Positions 18,345 through 26,978 of a DNA stretch of 53,769 bases are shown piece by piece. The translations under genes and the position numbers were made by a program. Under the pieces are notes generated by a model, which had not been told where the DNA came from, searched no databases, and was given only the letters and a program-made list of their open reading frames with translations. Each line of letters starts with the position of its first letter. Within the stretch, counting starts at the first letter, position 1. The stretch comes from Oppiella nova (lineage: Eukaryota; Arthropoda; Arachnida; Sarcoptiformes; Oppiidae): NCBI GenBank assembly GCA_905397405.1, contig CAJPVJ010000046.1, forward strand, positions 1 through 53,769, given 5' to 3'.

Positions 18345-19133
18345 ATGGCACTTTCCAGTTTTGGCAAAATTCTCACCGTATTGGATTTATTTTCGGTGTC
18401 TCGCCCAGTAATTAATGTCGATGTGATTTGTGAAGAGCTTGGTTTATCTAAACCGACCAGCTATCGCTATTTAAAAGAATTAGTTTCGGCTGATATTTTG
18501 CAACGCTTAAATGGAACTTCAGGCGATTACACCCTTGGTCCTAAAATTGCTGTGATGGACTATATTTCTAGAACCACCGATCCATTGGTTCAAATCAGCA
18601 AACCATTTATGCAAGAAATTTCAGAACGTACAGAGCTTTGCTGTTTACTGACACATTTAAATGATGACTATTGTATTGATGTTCATCATGAGGTGTATCG
18701 TGATGAAACTTTACTTTCTTATGGTCGTGGTTGCCCTCGCCCCGTATTTATGGGCTCTTCACCTAAAGTGATCATGGCGCATTTATCTAAACAGAAAATT
18801 CATGAATATTACCTTCGCTTTGCAACACAATTAACTGAAGTTGGTTTTGCTGAAAATGAAGAAACCTTTGTTAATAAAATGAAAAAAATTAAAAAACAAG
18901 GTTATTATTTTTCACAAGGCGAACTTGATCCAAATGTTTCTGGCTTATCTATCCCAGTGAAGTTTTCAAGTAAAGAAGCACCTTTAGCATTGACCGTACT
19001 TGCTTCAAAAAATCGTTTTGAATACGTCAACACCCCAAAACTAATTGAGACCTTGCAAGAGTCTGCTGCACAGATTGAAAAACGCTATCAAGCACTCTCT
19101 GCCAATGACCAATTATCTGAATTTCACCCATAA
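18345..19133 (+). CDS. IclR-family transcriptional regulator
   Basis: This 262-aa regulator has an N-terminal winged helix-turn-helix (about residues 3-65; the recognition region is ICEELGLSKPTSYRYLKELV) and a C-terminal GAF-like effector domain ending in LALTVLASKNRFEY. IclR proteins bind small acids and act as dimers or tetramers. The ATG at 18345 is preferred to a TTG at 18330 because AGG lies 7 bp upstream and the product begins MALSSFGKIL. The divergent aromatic-acid-type efflux operon is the most likely target (inference). Confidence 0.88.
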   Translation: MALSSFGKILTVLDLFSVSRPVINVDVICEELGLSKPTSYRYLKELVSADILQRLNGTSGDYTLGPKIAVMDYISRTTDPLVQISKPFMQEISERTELCCLLTHLNDDYCIDVHHEVYRDETLLSYGRGCPRPVFMGSSPKVIMAHLSKQKIHEYYLRFATQLTEVGFAENEETFVNKMKKIKKQGYYFSQGELDPNVSGLSIPVKFSSKEAPLALTVLASKNRFEYVNTPKLIETLQESAAQIEKRYQALSANDQLSEFHP

Positions 19134-19178
19134 GCGCAATTATCTTGATAATTTAACATTTTGTAATGTTTTTATCTC

Positions 19179-19207
19179 TTGATAATGTTTCTGTATTCTC
19201 ATAATAT
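19179..19207 (+). promoter_or_regulatory. Predicted promoter of the small RNA/leader
   Basis: TTGATA (19179-19184; 5 of 6 to the -35 consensus) is followed after exactly 17 bp by TAATAT (19202-19207; 4 of 6 to the -10 consensus). Transcription would begin near 19214, just ahead of the folded segment ending in a terminator at 19311. Confidence 0.45.
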
Positions 19208-19213
19208 GATTAT

Positions 19214-19311
19214 GTTCTTCATTAAACCATGATTTTTTGGACATTGTTTTTGCGAAGACAATTCCTCCTCAGAGTAAGGAAGCCTATGTGTTTAAACATA
19301 GGCTTTTTTAT
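19214..19311 (+). ncRNA. Candidate small RNA or attenuating leader
   Basis: Downstream of a good promoter match lie three consecutive hairpins. The first is ATTGTTTT/AAGACAAT with a TGCG tetraloop (19243-19262). The second is a weaker TTCCT/AGGAA stem whose loop exposes CCTC, so that a CCTCCTC anti-Shine-Dalgarno-like run is partly free. The third is a perfect 10-bp terminator stem at 19280-19305 followed by TTTTTA. There is no credible reading frame. It could be a free sRNA or a leader controlling the oxidoreductase gene 140 bp downstream. The start is estimated. Confidence 0.5.
19280..19311 (+). terminator. Strong intrinsic terminator of the small RNA/leader
   Basis: AAGCCTATGT (19280-19289) and ACATAGGCTT (19296-19305) form a perfect 10-bp stem around a 6-nt loop, followed by TTTTTA. 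It lies between the iclR-type gene and the oxidoreductase gene, 138 bp before the latter's start. Confidence 0.85.
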
Positions 19312-19448
19312 GTGCAAAATTTTTTATCCATTGAGTTTACTTTTAAGCCATTAAAAAAAATAATTAGAGTAATTGGCGAATCATTTTCATTGAGGAATAA
19401 TCTAAACCAGCCAATAACAATGATGCATAATTTTAATTAAGGAATGTT

Positions 19449-20150
19449 ATGAATATCCTCATCGTCCATGCACACCCCGAACCCCTTTCATTTACAACCG
19501 CGATGAAAGATCATGCTGTTGAGGTCTTGGAAAAATTAGGGCATCAAGTTGAGGTTTCAGACTTGTATGCCATGAATTTTAATCCAATCGCATCACGAGA
19601 GGATTTCTCAGAACTGAGTCATCCTGAATATATGAATTATGCTTTGGAACAACGCCATGCTTATAAAAATAAGCAGATTGCCGCAGACATTCAGATTGAA
19701 ATTGAAAAAGTACAAAAAGCAGATTTAGTGATTTTAAGTTTCCCCATGTATTGGACATCTGTACCTGCCATCTTAAAAGGCTGGATTGATCGCGTATTCG
19801 TTTCGGGTATTTTCTATGGTGGTAAACGTTTTTATAACCACGGCGGCATGGTGGGGAAAAAAGCCTTGCTAAGCTTTACCTTGGGTGGCCGTGAACATAT
19901 GTTTGGTGATCATGCAATTCATGGTTCAATTGAAGATTTATTACTGCCGATTCAACGTGGAACTTTAGCTTATGCAGGCTTTGACGTGCTGCCACCATTT
20001 ACCGCTTACCATGTCCCTTATATTTCTAATGAAGCACGTCAACAAATCCTGCTTGATTATCAGCAATATTTACATAACTTAGAAAATTTACCTGCATTAG
20101 ACTTTCCTAAACTTGAACAATTTGATGACAAGCTTTATCCACTTGGATAA
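19449..20150 (+). CDS. NAD(P)H:quinone oxidoreductase, flavodoxin-like fold (KefF/NQO family)
   Basis: This 233-aa cytoplasmic flavoprotein (Flavodoxin_2 family) probably reduces quinones with NAD(P)H. An N-terminal NILIVHAHPEPLSFTTAMKD phosphate-binding start is followed by DLVILSFPMYWTSVPAILKG and WIDRVFVSGIFYGG, the FMN-binding signature seen in NQO1- and KefF-type proteins. The start ATG has AAGGAA upstream. Its 3' end overlaps the convergent AlkB-like gene by 16 bp. The exact substrate is unknown. Confidence 0.85.
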   Translation: MNILIVHAHPEPLSFTTAMKDHAVEVLEKLGHQVEVSDLYAMNFNPIASREDFSELSHPEYMNYALEQRHAYKNKQIAADIQIEIEKVQKADLVILSFPMYWTSVPAILKGWIDRVFVSGIFYGGKRFYNHGGMVGKKALLSFTLGGREHMFGDHAIHGSIEDLLLPIQRGTLAYAGFDVLPPFTAYHVPYISNEARQQILLDYQQYLHNLENLPALDFPKLEQFDDKLYPLG

Positions 20151-20758
20151 AAGTAACGAAAGGTCAAATTTACACGAGGCGCTAAAATTCGTGTAGATTT
20201 GGCGAGGGTATGTTTCCAATAACGTTGGGTCTGTCCTTGCATCACAATCAATTGACCACTGTGTAAAAGTAAATCTACTTTTTTAGCTTTCCACTTGTGC
20301 TTAAAACTGAATTTTCGAGTAGCACCTAGACTCAATGAAGCAATCACCACATTGTGGTTAGGTGCTTCCAATGATGGCTCATCATCACTATGCCAACCCA
20401 CGCCTTGTGAGCCATTTTCATATAAATTTGCCAAACAGGAATTATAGGTTTGCCCTGTGAGTTGCTCAATATGCTGTTTGAGTCTGTATAAAGCAGGATT
20501 CCAAATATGGGCTTGTTTTGCCATACCAGAATAATGATATTGGTAATCATCATCGCCATACCACACCACTTTGCGCTCAGTTTTATAATATTGACCATGC
20601 AAATAAACTTCATCATGTTGCCAAGCCAAATGCTGTAGAAAATAATTTAAATATTTTTGACTTTGTTCATGATCCAAAATTAAGCCAAAGTCTTTTACTA
20701 CCCCATCATAAGGTAGTAAATTATCTTGTGCTTCAGGTTCAAATAAATCTAAATTCAT
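20135..20758 (-). CDS. AlkB-like 2-oxoglutarate- and Fe(II)-dependent dioxygenase
   Basis: This 207-aa protein resembles the AlkB/ALKBH2-type family, which oxidatively demethylates alkylated bases in DNA or RNA. Iron ligands are visible: His123 and Asp125 (GWHSDDE) and His183 (WKHTLAKS). Arg195 and Arg201 (RVNLTFR) provide the 2-oxoglutarate and family-specific contacts. The substrate-facing YKTERKVVWYGD segment is at about 58-69. It overlaps the convergent oxidoreductase gene by 16 bp at the 3' end. Repair of alkylated DNA is the likely role. Confidence 0.88.
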   Translation of the reverse strand: MNLDLFEPEAQDNLLPYDGVVKDFGLILDHEQSQKYLNYFLQHLAWQHDEVYLHGQYYKTERKVVWYGDDDYQYHYSGMAKQAHIWNPALYRLKQHIEQLTGQTYNSCLANLYENGSQGVGWHSDDEPSLEAPNHNVVIASLSLGATRKFSFKHKWKAKKVDLLLHSGQLIVMQGQTQRYWKHTLAKSTRILAPRVNLTFRYFYPSG

Positions 20759-20869
20759 TGTCTAAAATGAGCGACTGGTTCATCCAACAATGAATCAATA
20801 TTTAACATGAAACAAGTCCTTTTTGATCAAAATTGAACAACTTTAATATGAAGAATAGCAGGTCATATC

Positions 20870-21259
20870 ATGGGTAAATATTCAAATGAACAGTGGTATA
20901 TAGAAGGCGTGCAAGCCTATTTAGCTAAATATGGCGAAGTCCCACCGCCATGGATTTTTGCACCAGAATACCATCCTTATTCAATAGGATGGAGAATGGG
21001 AAGCGGAGAATCGCATATGATGTATTTAGATGAATGGATGAGTCAGCAAAAAATGAGCTTTGCTGAAAAGGTCAACTATTTGCATCGTTATCCAGCACCA
21101 CCCCGTTGGTATCAATGGCTGGTTCACTTTTTATGGGATGATCTTCCATATGATATGGAAGATCAAGACTATCTCAAGTATTTTGAAAAGCTTAATCAAC
21201 TCGGATTTAAATTAGCAGACCAATTTCAAGAGGATTTTGATCGTGAAGATTTGGACTAG
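20870..21259 (+). CDS. Hypothetical protein, Trp/Tyr-rich, 129 aa
   Basis: I do not recognise a named family. The protein is soluble-looking and rich in aromatic residues and Pro (GEVPPPWIFAPEYHPYSIGW, RYPAPPRWYQWLVHFLW), with an acidic C-terminus. No signal peptide or membrane segment is evident. Coding quality is good: an ATG with a plausible upstream purine stretch and codon use like its neighbours. It probably has its own promoter, being preceded by the divergent AlkB-like gene and followed by an ABC exporter gene in the same direction 106 bp away. I believe it is a conserved Acinetobacter protein, from memory only. Confidence 0.65.
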   Translation: MGKYSNEQWYIEGVQAYLAKYGEVPPPWIFAPEYHPYSIGWRMGSGESHMMYLDEWMSQQKMSFAEKVNYLHRYPAPPRWYQWLVHFLWDDLPYDMEDQDYLKYFEKLNQLGFKLADQFQEDFDREDLD

Positions 21260-21365
21260 TGTAAGACATTATTAAAATCTTTCACAATTCAAAACATAGC
21301 AATCACTTGTAGCAAAGTTTATTCAGCTTTAGACTAAAACCAAGCTGATAAAAAGCAAAAAACCT

Positions 21366-23169
21366 ATGAATTTATGGCAATTATTTCAAAAAATTACGCC
21401 CCTTTGTACGTCCCTACCGCTGGCTTGTCATCGTCACCTTAGTGTTAACGTTGATTGGCTCACTCACCGCTCAGGTCAATGCCCTCACACTTAAATATGC
21501 TGTAGACAGCATTAACCAGCTGATCCAAGCAGGACAAGGCCTAGCGGATGGATGGCACATTATCATTACCATTACTGTGGTTTTATTGGCCAAAGAAGTC
21601 ATCAATGCAATTGTTCAATTTGGGCAAAAATCATTTGGTGAAAAACTCAGAATTTTAATTTCACAGGATCTATCTCAGGGCATTATCGAAAAATTTATTA
21701 CCTATCGATTGGCCTTTTTCGATCAGAAAAATAACCAAGCAGGAAAATTACAAACCCGTATCGACCGTGGAGTTAGCTCGCTCACTCGGCTGGTACAAAT
21801 CTTTTTTATTGATATTTTACCGTTATTTACCAGTGCAATTATCGCTTTAGCCCTAATGTATTATGCCAATTTTTGGGTGGGTGTGGTCGCAACAATCATT
21901 GTACCAATCTACTTTTGGCTGACCTTTAAACAATCACAAAAGCTTTCCGGCAAACGTCGAGCCTTGCGCGATAATATGGAAAAGAAGAATCAAGGTATTT
22001 TGAGTATTATTAACTCAATTACAGTGATTAAATCTTTTAATAAAGAGGCTGTTGAATCCACCAAGCAACTGAACTTACAAAAGTCACTGACTGAAAATCA
22101 GATGCAAACTCGACAAACCAGCTATATCTTTGATGGTTTAAAAACCTTTATCGAACAAGTTGGTGTAGTCCTGATTATTATTTTAACTGCTTACTTTGTT
22201 TTAGATGGACAAATGAGTATAGGGATGATCATGTACCATGTATTGTTGTTCAATAACGTGTCTGCACCGATCCGCTCTTTGCATCGTATTTATGATGAAA
22301 TTAACTCAGCAATGATCTATTCAGAAAGCTTCTTTAGTATCTTAGAAGCAGATCATGAAATCGAAGCCAGTGGTTTAATAAAACCTCAAATTCATGGCAA
22401 ATTTGAATTGGAAAATGTTGATTTTATCTACCCGAATGGTCATCAAGCCTTACATCGGATTAACATGACTATTCAACCCAATAAAATCACAGCCTTAGTG
22501 GGCTTATCAGGTGCGGGAAAATCAACCTTAATCAGCCTACTGGATAAATTTTATACCCCGAATTCAGGCTGTATCAAACTCGATGGGATTGATTTAGAGC
22601 AACTCGATACACACTATTTAAGAGAACATATTGGCTTGGTATTGCAAAAAAACCATATTTTCCAAGGCTCAATTTTAGAAAATATTCGTTATGGTAAGCC
22701 CCATGCAAGCAATGAAGAAGTCATCGCAGCTGCAAAAAAAGCCTCGATTCATGAGCAGATTTTAAAATTACCCCATGCCTATGAAGCAGATGCCTTGCTA
22801 TTGTCTGGCGGACAACAACAGCGTATCGCACTTGCTCGAATGTTCCTTAAAAACCCGCCTATTATCTTTTTAGATGAGCCCACAGCGAGTTTAGATGCCA
22901 TCGCTTCAGAGCAAATCAAACAAAGCTTAGATGAGATTAAACAAGGTCGAACTGTGATTATGATCTCGCATAGCCTTTCACAAATTATTGATGCCGATTA
23001 CACCTATGTGATGAAAGAAGGACAAATCGTTGAGCATGGTGAACATCATGATCTTTATCATCAAGATGGTGCTTATAAGGAAATTTTTGATGCGATGGCT
23101 AAAAGCTTAAATATCGAAAAAATTGCACGAACTTTTGAAGATGATGGTGAGGAAGAAACCCATAGCTAA
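21366..23169 (+). pseudogene. ABC exporter (fused membrane and ATPase domains), broken by a +1 frameshift near the start
   Basis: The product is an ABC half-transporter: six membrane helices, then an ATPase domain with GLSGAGKST (Walker A), LLLSGGQQQRIALARM (signature), IIFLDEPTASLD (Walker B) and ISHSL (H-loop). The ATG at 21366 opens MNLWQLFQKITP, but the C-run at 21399-21402 is one base too long. This frame ends within about 45 codons, while the remaining 575 codons are intact in the +1 frame from 21403. Removing one C would join both parts into a normal 600-aa exporter. A GTG at 21442 could start a shortened product lacking part of helix 1. The cause may be a real mutation, a sequencing error or slippage. 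The substrate is unknown. Confidence 0.8.
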
Positions 23170-23296
23170 AGTGTTGTTAATGTTTTACCAACCTCAGTAT
23201 TCAAATTAAATTGCTTTTTGCAGCATTGGATCATTCAAGATATGCCTATCTGCTAACGAGATAAATTATCTTTTATGGACTATTCCCACATACAAA

Positions 23297-23332
23297 TAAA
23301 AAGCCACTCTATGTTCTAGAATGGCTTTTTTC
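23297..23332. terminator. Bidirectional terminator between the ABC gene and the feo operon
   Basis: AAAAAGCCA and TGGCTTTTT flank an inner TCTA/TAGA stem with one mismatch. A-runs and T-runs lie on opposite sides, so it can end both the ABC exporter transcript and the convergent feo transcript. Confidence 0.75.
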
Positions 23333-23360
23333 TTTTTAGGGTAATGAATTTAGAGGCCAA

Positions 23361-23612
23361 TCATTTCCATTTTACTGCTTGGACTTCAACCTTTTTAGGA
23401 TTGTCCGTTTCAGCACTACTGCAACCACAACCGCCACCGCATCCACTCACCATCGCAGGCTGAATCCATTTGGCTAAACGATTCCAACCTTGCGACTGAC
23501 AAAATTGAGCCAGTTTAGAAAACACCGAATACGCTGACTTTGGAAAGACTTTCTTAAATACAAAAATTGCACTCCAAATCACCAATACCGCAATAATCAA
23601 TAATTCAATCAT
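23361..23612 (-). CDS. Small membrane-anchored Cys-rich protein of the feo operon
   Basis: This 83-aa protein has one N-terminal membrane helix (MIELLIIAVLVIWSAIFVFK), a basic middle part and a C-terminal CGGGCGC cluster. The start at 23612 is set by AGGAG 6 bp upstream; the longer open frame reaching 23741 overlaps feoB and is not used. It lies 29 bp after feoB. Similar short proteins (I recall the label DUF6587) follow feoB in other gammaproteobacteria. The Cys cluster could bind iron or an Fe-S cluster and take the place of FeoC (inference). Confidence 0.75.
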   Translation of the reverse strand: MIELLIIAVLVIWSAIFVFKKVFPKSAYSVFSKLAQFCQSQGWNRLAKWIQPAMVSGCGGGCGCSSAETDNPKKVEVQAVKWK

Positions 23613-23641
23613 CTCTAGCTCCTTTGCTTCAAGATTCTGGC

Positions 23642-25504
23642 TTATAGACCAAAATAACCTGACGCAATTTGATAAGTGAGGAAAGCCATTAAATAAGCCA
23701 AACCAAATAAATAGACCGTCATACCTGCAACAGTTTTCCAAGAACCTGTTTCACGTTTTACCGTAGCCAATGTCGCTAAACAATGCGGTGCATAGATAAA
23801 CCACACCAACAACGATAAACCTGTTGCAACTGACCAGCTTAAATCACCCTGACTGATCAGATGTGATAAACCTTGAGCAACTGCATCATCATCCGCTGCG
23901 GATAAAGCATAAACCGTACCCAATGCTGCAACCACAACTTCACGTGCTGCCATCGCTGGAATTAAAGCAATACAGATTTGCCAATTAAATCCAAGCGGTT
24001 CAAAGATTGGGTGCATCACATGCCCCAGCATTCCGGCAAAAGAGTAGTCAATATCTGGTAAAGTTGCACCCTCTGGCGGTTGAGGGAATGTACATAAGAA
24101 CCATAATAAAATCGATAAAGCGAAGATAATGCCACCGACGCGCTTTAAGAAGATCTTGGCACGGTCTAACAAACCAATCCATACACTTTTTATATCTGGG
24201 ATACGGTAGCTTGGTAATTCCATCAATAAAGCATGTTGTGATTTATCTTTCTGGAAAAATTTCAGCACGGTCGCAACAATGAGTGCGCTCACAATTCCCG
24301 CCATATATAAACCGAAGAGCACTAAACCTTGTAGATTAAGGAAGCCCCAAACCATTTTCGCTGGAATAAATGCAGCAATCAGCAAGGCATACACTGGCAA
24401 ACGCGCTGAACATGTCATCAACGGCGCAACCAGTATCGTCACCAAACGATCTCGTGGATCGCTGATACTTCGAGTCGCCATGATCCCAGGTACAGCACAG
24501 GCAAAACTGGATAACAGTGGGATAAACGCCCGACCACTTAAGCCTGCTTTAAACATTAATTTATCGAGTAGAAACGCCGCACGCGGTAGATAGCCTGACT
24601 CTTCTAAAACCAAAATAAAGAAGAACAGAATTAGAATCTGTGGCAAAAACACCACTACACTACCTGCACCTGCAATGATCCCATCGACCACTAAGCTGTG
24701 AAGTAGTGGCTGGGTAATAAACTGCCCAATCCAGCCACCAAACCAGCCAAAAAATTCTTCAATACCATCCATAAATGGCGCTGCCCAAGCGAATACTGCT
24801 TGGAAAACAATAAACATCATCAGCGCAAGGCTAAGAAGTCCTAAAACGGGGTGTAAAAAAATCTTATCGAGAAAATCAGTACGTTTGTCTTCATGATCCA
24901 AAAAAACCACCACATCTTTTAAGATTTGGTCAATTTTTTCATGATTGGAACCTGAAAGCTTAACATCACTCAGTTCTGCACTTGGTGTGTGGAATTTTTC
25001 ATTTTCCAAAGCACCCATCAAGTTTTCAATCCCTGCATTACGCACAGCAACCGTTTCCACCACAGGAATACCTAAACGCTGTGATAATTTTTGGGTATTG
25101 ATCTGCATACCACGACGACGCGCTTCATCCATCATGTTTAATACAAGCAGAATCGGTTTGCCTTGTTCAATGACTTCAAGAACAAGTCCCAAATGTAATT
25201 TTAAGTTGGTTGCATCCACCACACATAAAAATGCCTGTTGATCTTGTTCACCGGCAATTTTCCCTAAAACGACATCACGGGTAATGGCTTCATCAGGACT
25301 GGCTGCATCGAGGCTATATGTTCCAGGCAAATCTAGAACACGCACCGCACGACCAGAAGGTAAATTAAATGTACCCACTTTACGTTCAACAGTCACCCCA
25401 GCATAGTTGGCAACTTTTTGACGTGTACCGGTTAAATGGTTGAAAAGTGAAGTTTTACCACAGTTAGGATTTCCCACTAAAGCAATACGTAAAGTTTCGC
25501 TCAT
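23642..25504 (-). CDS. feoB: Ferrous iron transporter FeoB
   Basis: This 620-aa inner-membrane Fe(II) transporter has an N-terminal GTPase domain: G1 GNPNCGKTS (residues 11-19), G3 DLPGTYSL and G4 NMMD. A helical linker follows, then the membrane domain with two Gate motifs (PLLSSFACAVPGIMATR; MAAREVVVAALG). It is shorter than the 773-aa E. coli protein but normal for Acinetobacter-type FeoB. The start overlaps the feoA stop by 4 bp, giving coupling. Two Fur-like sites upstream of feoA suggest iron repression of the operon. Confidence 0.96.
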   Translation of the reverse strand: MSETLRIALVGNPNCGKTSLFNHLTGTRQKVANYAGVTVERKVGTFNLPSGRAVRVLDLPGTYSLDAASPDEAITRDVVLGKIAGEQDQQAFLCVVDATNLKLHLGLVLEVIEQGKPILLVLNMMDEARRRGMQINTQKLSQRLGIPVVETVAVRNAGIENLMGALENEKFHTPSAELSDVKLSGSNHEKIDQILKDVVVFLDHEDKRTDFLDKIFLHPVLGLLSLALMMFIVFQAVFAWAAPFMDGIEEFFGWFGGWIGQFITQPLLHSLVVDGIIAGAGSVVVFLPQILILFFFILVLEESGYLPRAAFLLDKLMFKAGLSGRAFIPLLSSFACAVPGIMATRSISDPRDRLVTILVAPLMTCSARLPVYALLIAAFIPAKMVWGFLNLQGLVLFGLYMAGIVSALIVATVLKFFQKDKSQHALLMELPSYRIPDIKSVWIGLLDRAKIFLKRVGGIIFALSILLWFLCTFPQPPEGATLPDIDYSFAGMLGHVMHPIFEPLGFNWQICIALIPAMAAREVVVAALGTVYALSAADDDAVAQGLSHLISQGDLSWSVATGLSLLVWFIYAPHCLATLATVKRETGSWKTVAGMTVYLFGLAYLMAFLTYQIASGYFGL

Positions 25505-25770
25505 GCGGAAGCTCCTTCTAATGCCTGATGTATTTCAATTTTCTCGGCTTCGATCTTGCGCAACGCAAATCGAGTAAAACCAATTTGAATGAGAATAGGA
25601 TCACCACCAAAAACACCTTTTGTGATCACTTGTACACGTGTGCCAGGCACAAAACCTAGAGTTTCTAAACGACTCGCCACTAAATCTGGCTGATTGACAT
25701 TATCTTGTGAGGTACGATTGACCTTTGCGATAATGGCAGTTTGCTTTACTTTCAAGTCTGACAAACGCAC
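25501..25770 (-). CDS. feoA: Ferrous iron transport protein FeoA
   Basis: This 89-aa cytoplasmic SH3-like protein is needed for FeoB function. The family pattern is clear: MRLSDLKVKQTAIIAKV, LGFVPGTRVQVITKGVFGGDPILIQIG and FALRKIEAEKIEI. It is the first gene of feoA-feoB-small Cys-rich protein and overlaps feoB by 4 bp. Two Fur-box-like sites lie 51-89 bp upstream. Confidence 0.95.
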   Translation of the reverse strand: MRLSDLKVKQTAIIAKVNRTSQDNVNQPDLVASRLETLGFVPGTRVQVITKGVFGGDPILIQIGFTRFALRKIEAEKIEIHQALEGASA

Positions 25771-25820
25771 AGCAATTAACCCTAAAATTTACACGATAGA
25801 CAGACTATTATACATACAAA

Positions 25821-25859
25821 TGAGAATAATTACCAAGTAAGGTTTGATTACAATTCTCA
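25821..25859 (-). promoter_or_regulatory. Two Fur-box-like sites upstream of feoA
   Basis: Compared with the 7-1-7 Fur consensus TGATAATnATTATCA, positions 25821-25835 (TGAGAATAATTACCA) match 12 of 14 and positions 25845-25859 (TGATTACAATTCTCA) match 11 of 14. They lie 51-89 bp upstream of the feoA ATG, overlapping the expected promoter. Both sites are also 80-120 bp ahead of the divergent xerD gene. Confidence 0.65.
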
Positions 25860-25938
25860 TTCAAACACGATATTCGACTTATGTTTTCTTTTAGTCTACA
25901 TTCCATCAACAAATAAGTTTTAAACACCACCTAAGACC

Positions 25939-26856
25939 ATGCTAAATAAGAAACCACGTATTCCTGCCGCTGTTGCTATTCCTGAAAACCTAGGCTTTTT
26001 ACAGGGATTCCGTGACTATTTAATTGCACAAACGGTCAGTCCGCATACAAGAAACGCCTATTTATCTGACTTAATTCAATGTAGTGAATGTGTAAATTCT
26101 TACCTTCCGAATTGGACACATGAAGACATCTCCGATGTGCTTATTCAACTCACCAAACAAGGTAAAAGCCCTCGGTCAATTGCCCGTTCACTTTCTGCTT
26201 TACGTTCGTTTTTTAAGTTTTTACGTGAACAAAAGATTCGTTTAGATAATCCTGTCGCGACCCATAAAACCCCAAAAATCGGACGAGCATTGCCTAAAGA
26301 TTTATCGGAGCAGGACGTTGAAGCACTGATTCAGGCACCAGACGTCACAACAGCGTTGGGTTTGCGTGATCGCGCCATGTTTGAAGTACTTTATGCTTGT
26401 GGTTTACGTGTTTCAGAGCTTTTAAATTTAAGGTTAGATTTGATCAATTTAAAACAAGGCTATTTAAGAATCACAGGTAAAGGCAATAAAGAACGTCTTG
26501 TACCTTTAGGCGGGATGGCGTGTGAATGGGTGGAAAAATATTTAACTGAATCTCGCCCGCAACTGTATAAATCTTCTACCGATTATCTATTTCTAACCCA
26601 ACATGGCGGCATCATGAGTCGTCAAAACTTTTGGTATGCCATCAAACGTTATGCCTTACAAGCTGGGATTCAAGCAGAGCTATCACCACATACCTTACGC
26701 CATGCTTTTGCAACGCATCTTTTAAATCATGGCGCTGACTTACGCGTTGTGCAAATGCTTTTGGGGCATAGTGATTTATCGACCACACAAATTTACACCC
26801 ATGTCGCACAAATCCGTATGCAACAGCTGCATGAAAAATATCATCCACGCGCTTGA
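25939..26856 (+). CDS. xerD: Site-specific tyrosine recombinase XerD
   Basis: This 305-aa recombinase resolves chromosome dimers with XerC at dif. The N-terminal SAM-like core-binding domain spans about 18-105, and the catalytic domain has all six residues: Arg157 (CGLRVSE), Lys181 (GKGNKER), His251 and Arg254 (HTLRHAFATH), His277 (LGHSDLSTTQ) and nucleophile Tyr286 (IYTHV). The C-terminal LHEKYHPRA and the dsbC neighbour both fit XerD rather than XerC. It is a housekeeping recombinase, not a sign of a mobile element. Confidence 0.94.
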   Translation: MLNKKPRIPAAVAIPENLGFLQGFRDYLIAQTVSPHTRNAYLSDLIQCSECVNSYLPNWTHEDISDVLIQLTKQGKSPRSIARSLSALRSFFKFLREQKIRLDNPVATHKTPKIGRALPKDLSEQDVEALIQAPDVTTALGLRDRAMFEVLYACGLRVSELLNLRLDLINLKQGYLRITGKGNKERLVPLGGMACEWVEKYLTESRPQLYKSSTDYLFLTQHGGIMSRQNFWYAIKRYALQAGIQAELSPHTLRHAFATHLLNHGADLRVVQMLLGHSDLSTTQIYTHVAQIRMQQLHEKYHPRA

Positions 26857-26978
26857 TGGCTGAGCATGACGTGTATATCGGCAATTTACATCCCCTAATC
26901 AAGTTTTAAAGTACACTATTAAAAATTTTGTTATGCTAATTCCCTCAAATCATGCTGAAGAAACATAAAGAGTTATTT

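Noticed and set aside
19237-19440. 67-codon open frame upstream of the oxidoreductase gene
   Set aside because: It runs straight through a perfect intrinsic terminator and two hairpins, has no ribosome-binding site and no recognisable content; the RNA interpretation fits better.
23361-23741. Longer 126-residue form of the feo operon's third gene
   Set aside because: The extra N-terminus overlaps feoB, and the AGGAG at the internal ATG (23612) clearly marks the real start.
25939-26856. Tyrosine recombinase as a sign of an integrated mobile element
   Set aside because: Sequence, length and the dsbC neighbour identify housekeeping XerD; there are no attachment repeats or phage genes nearby.
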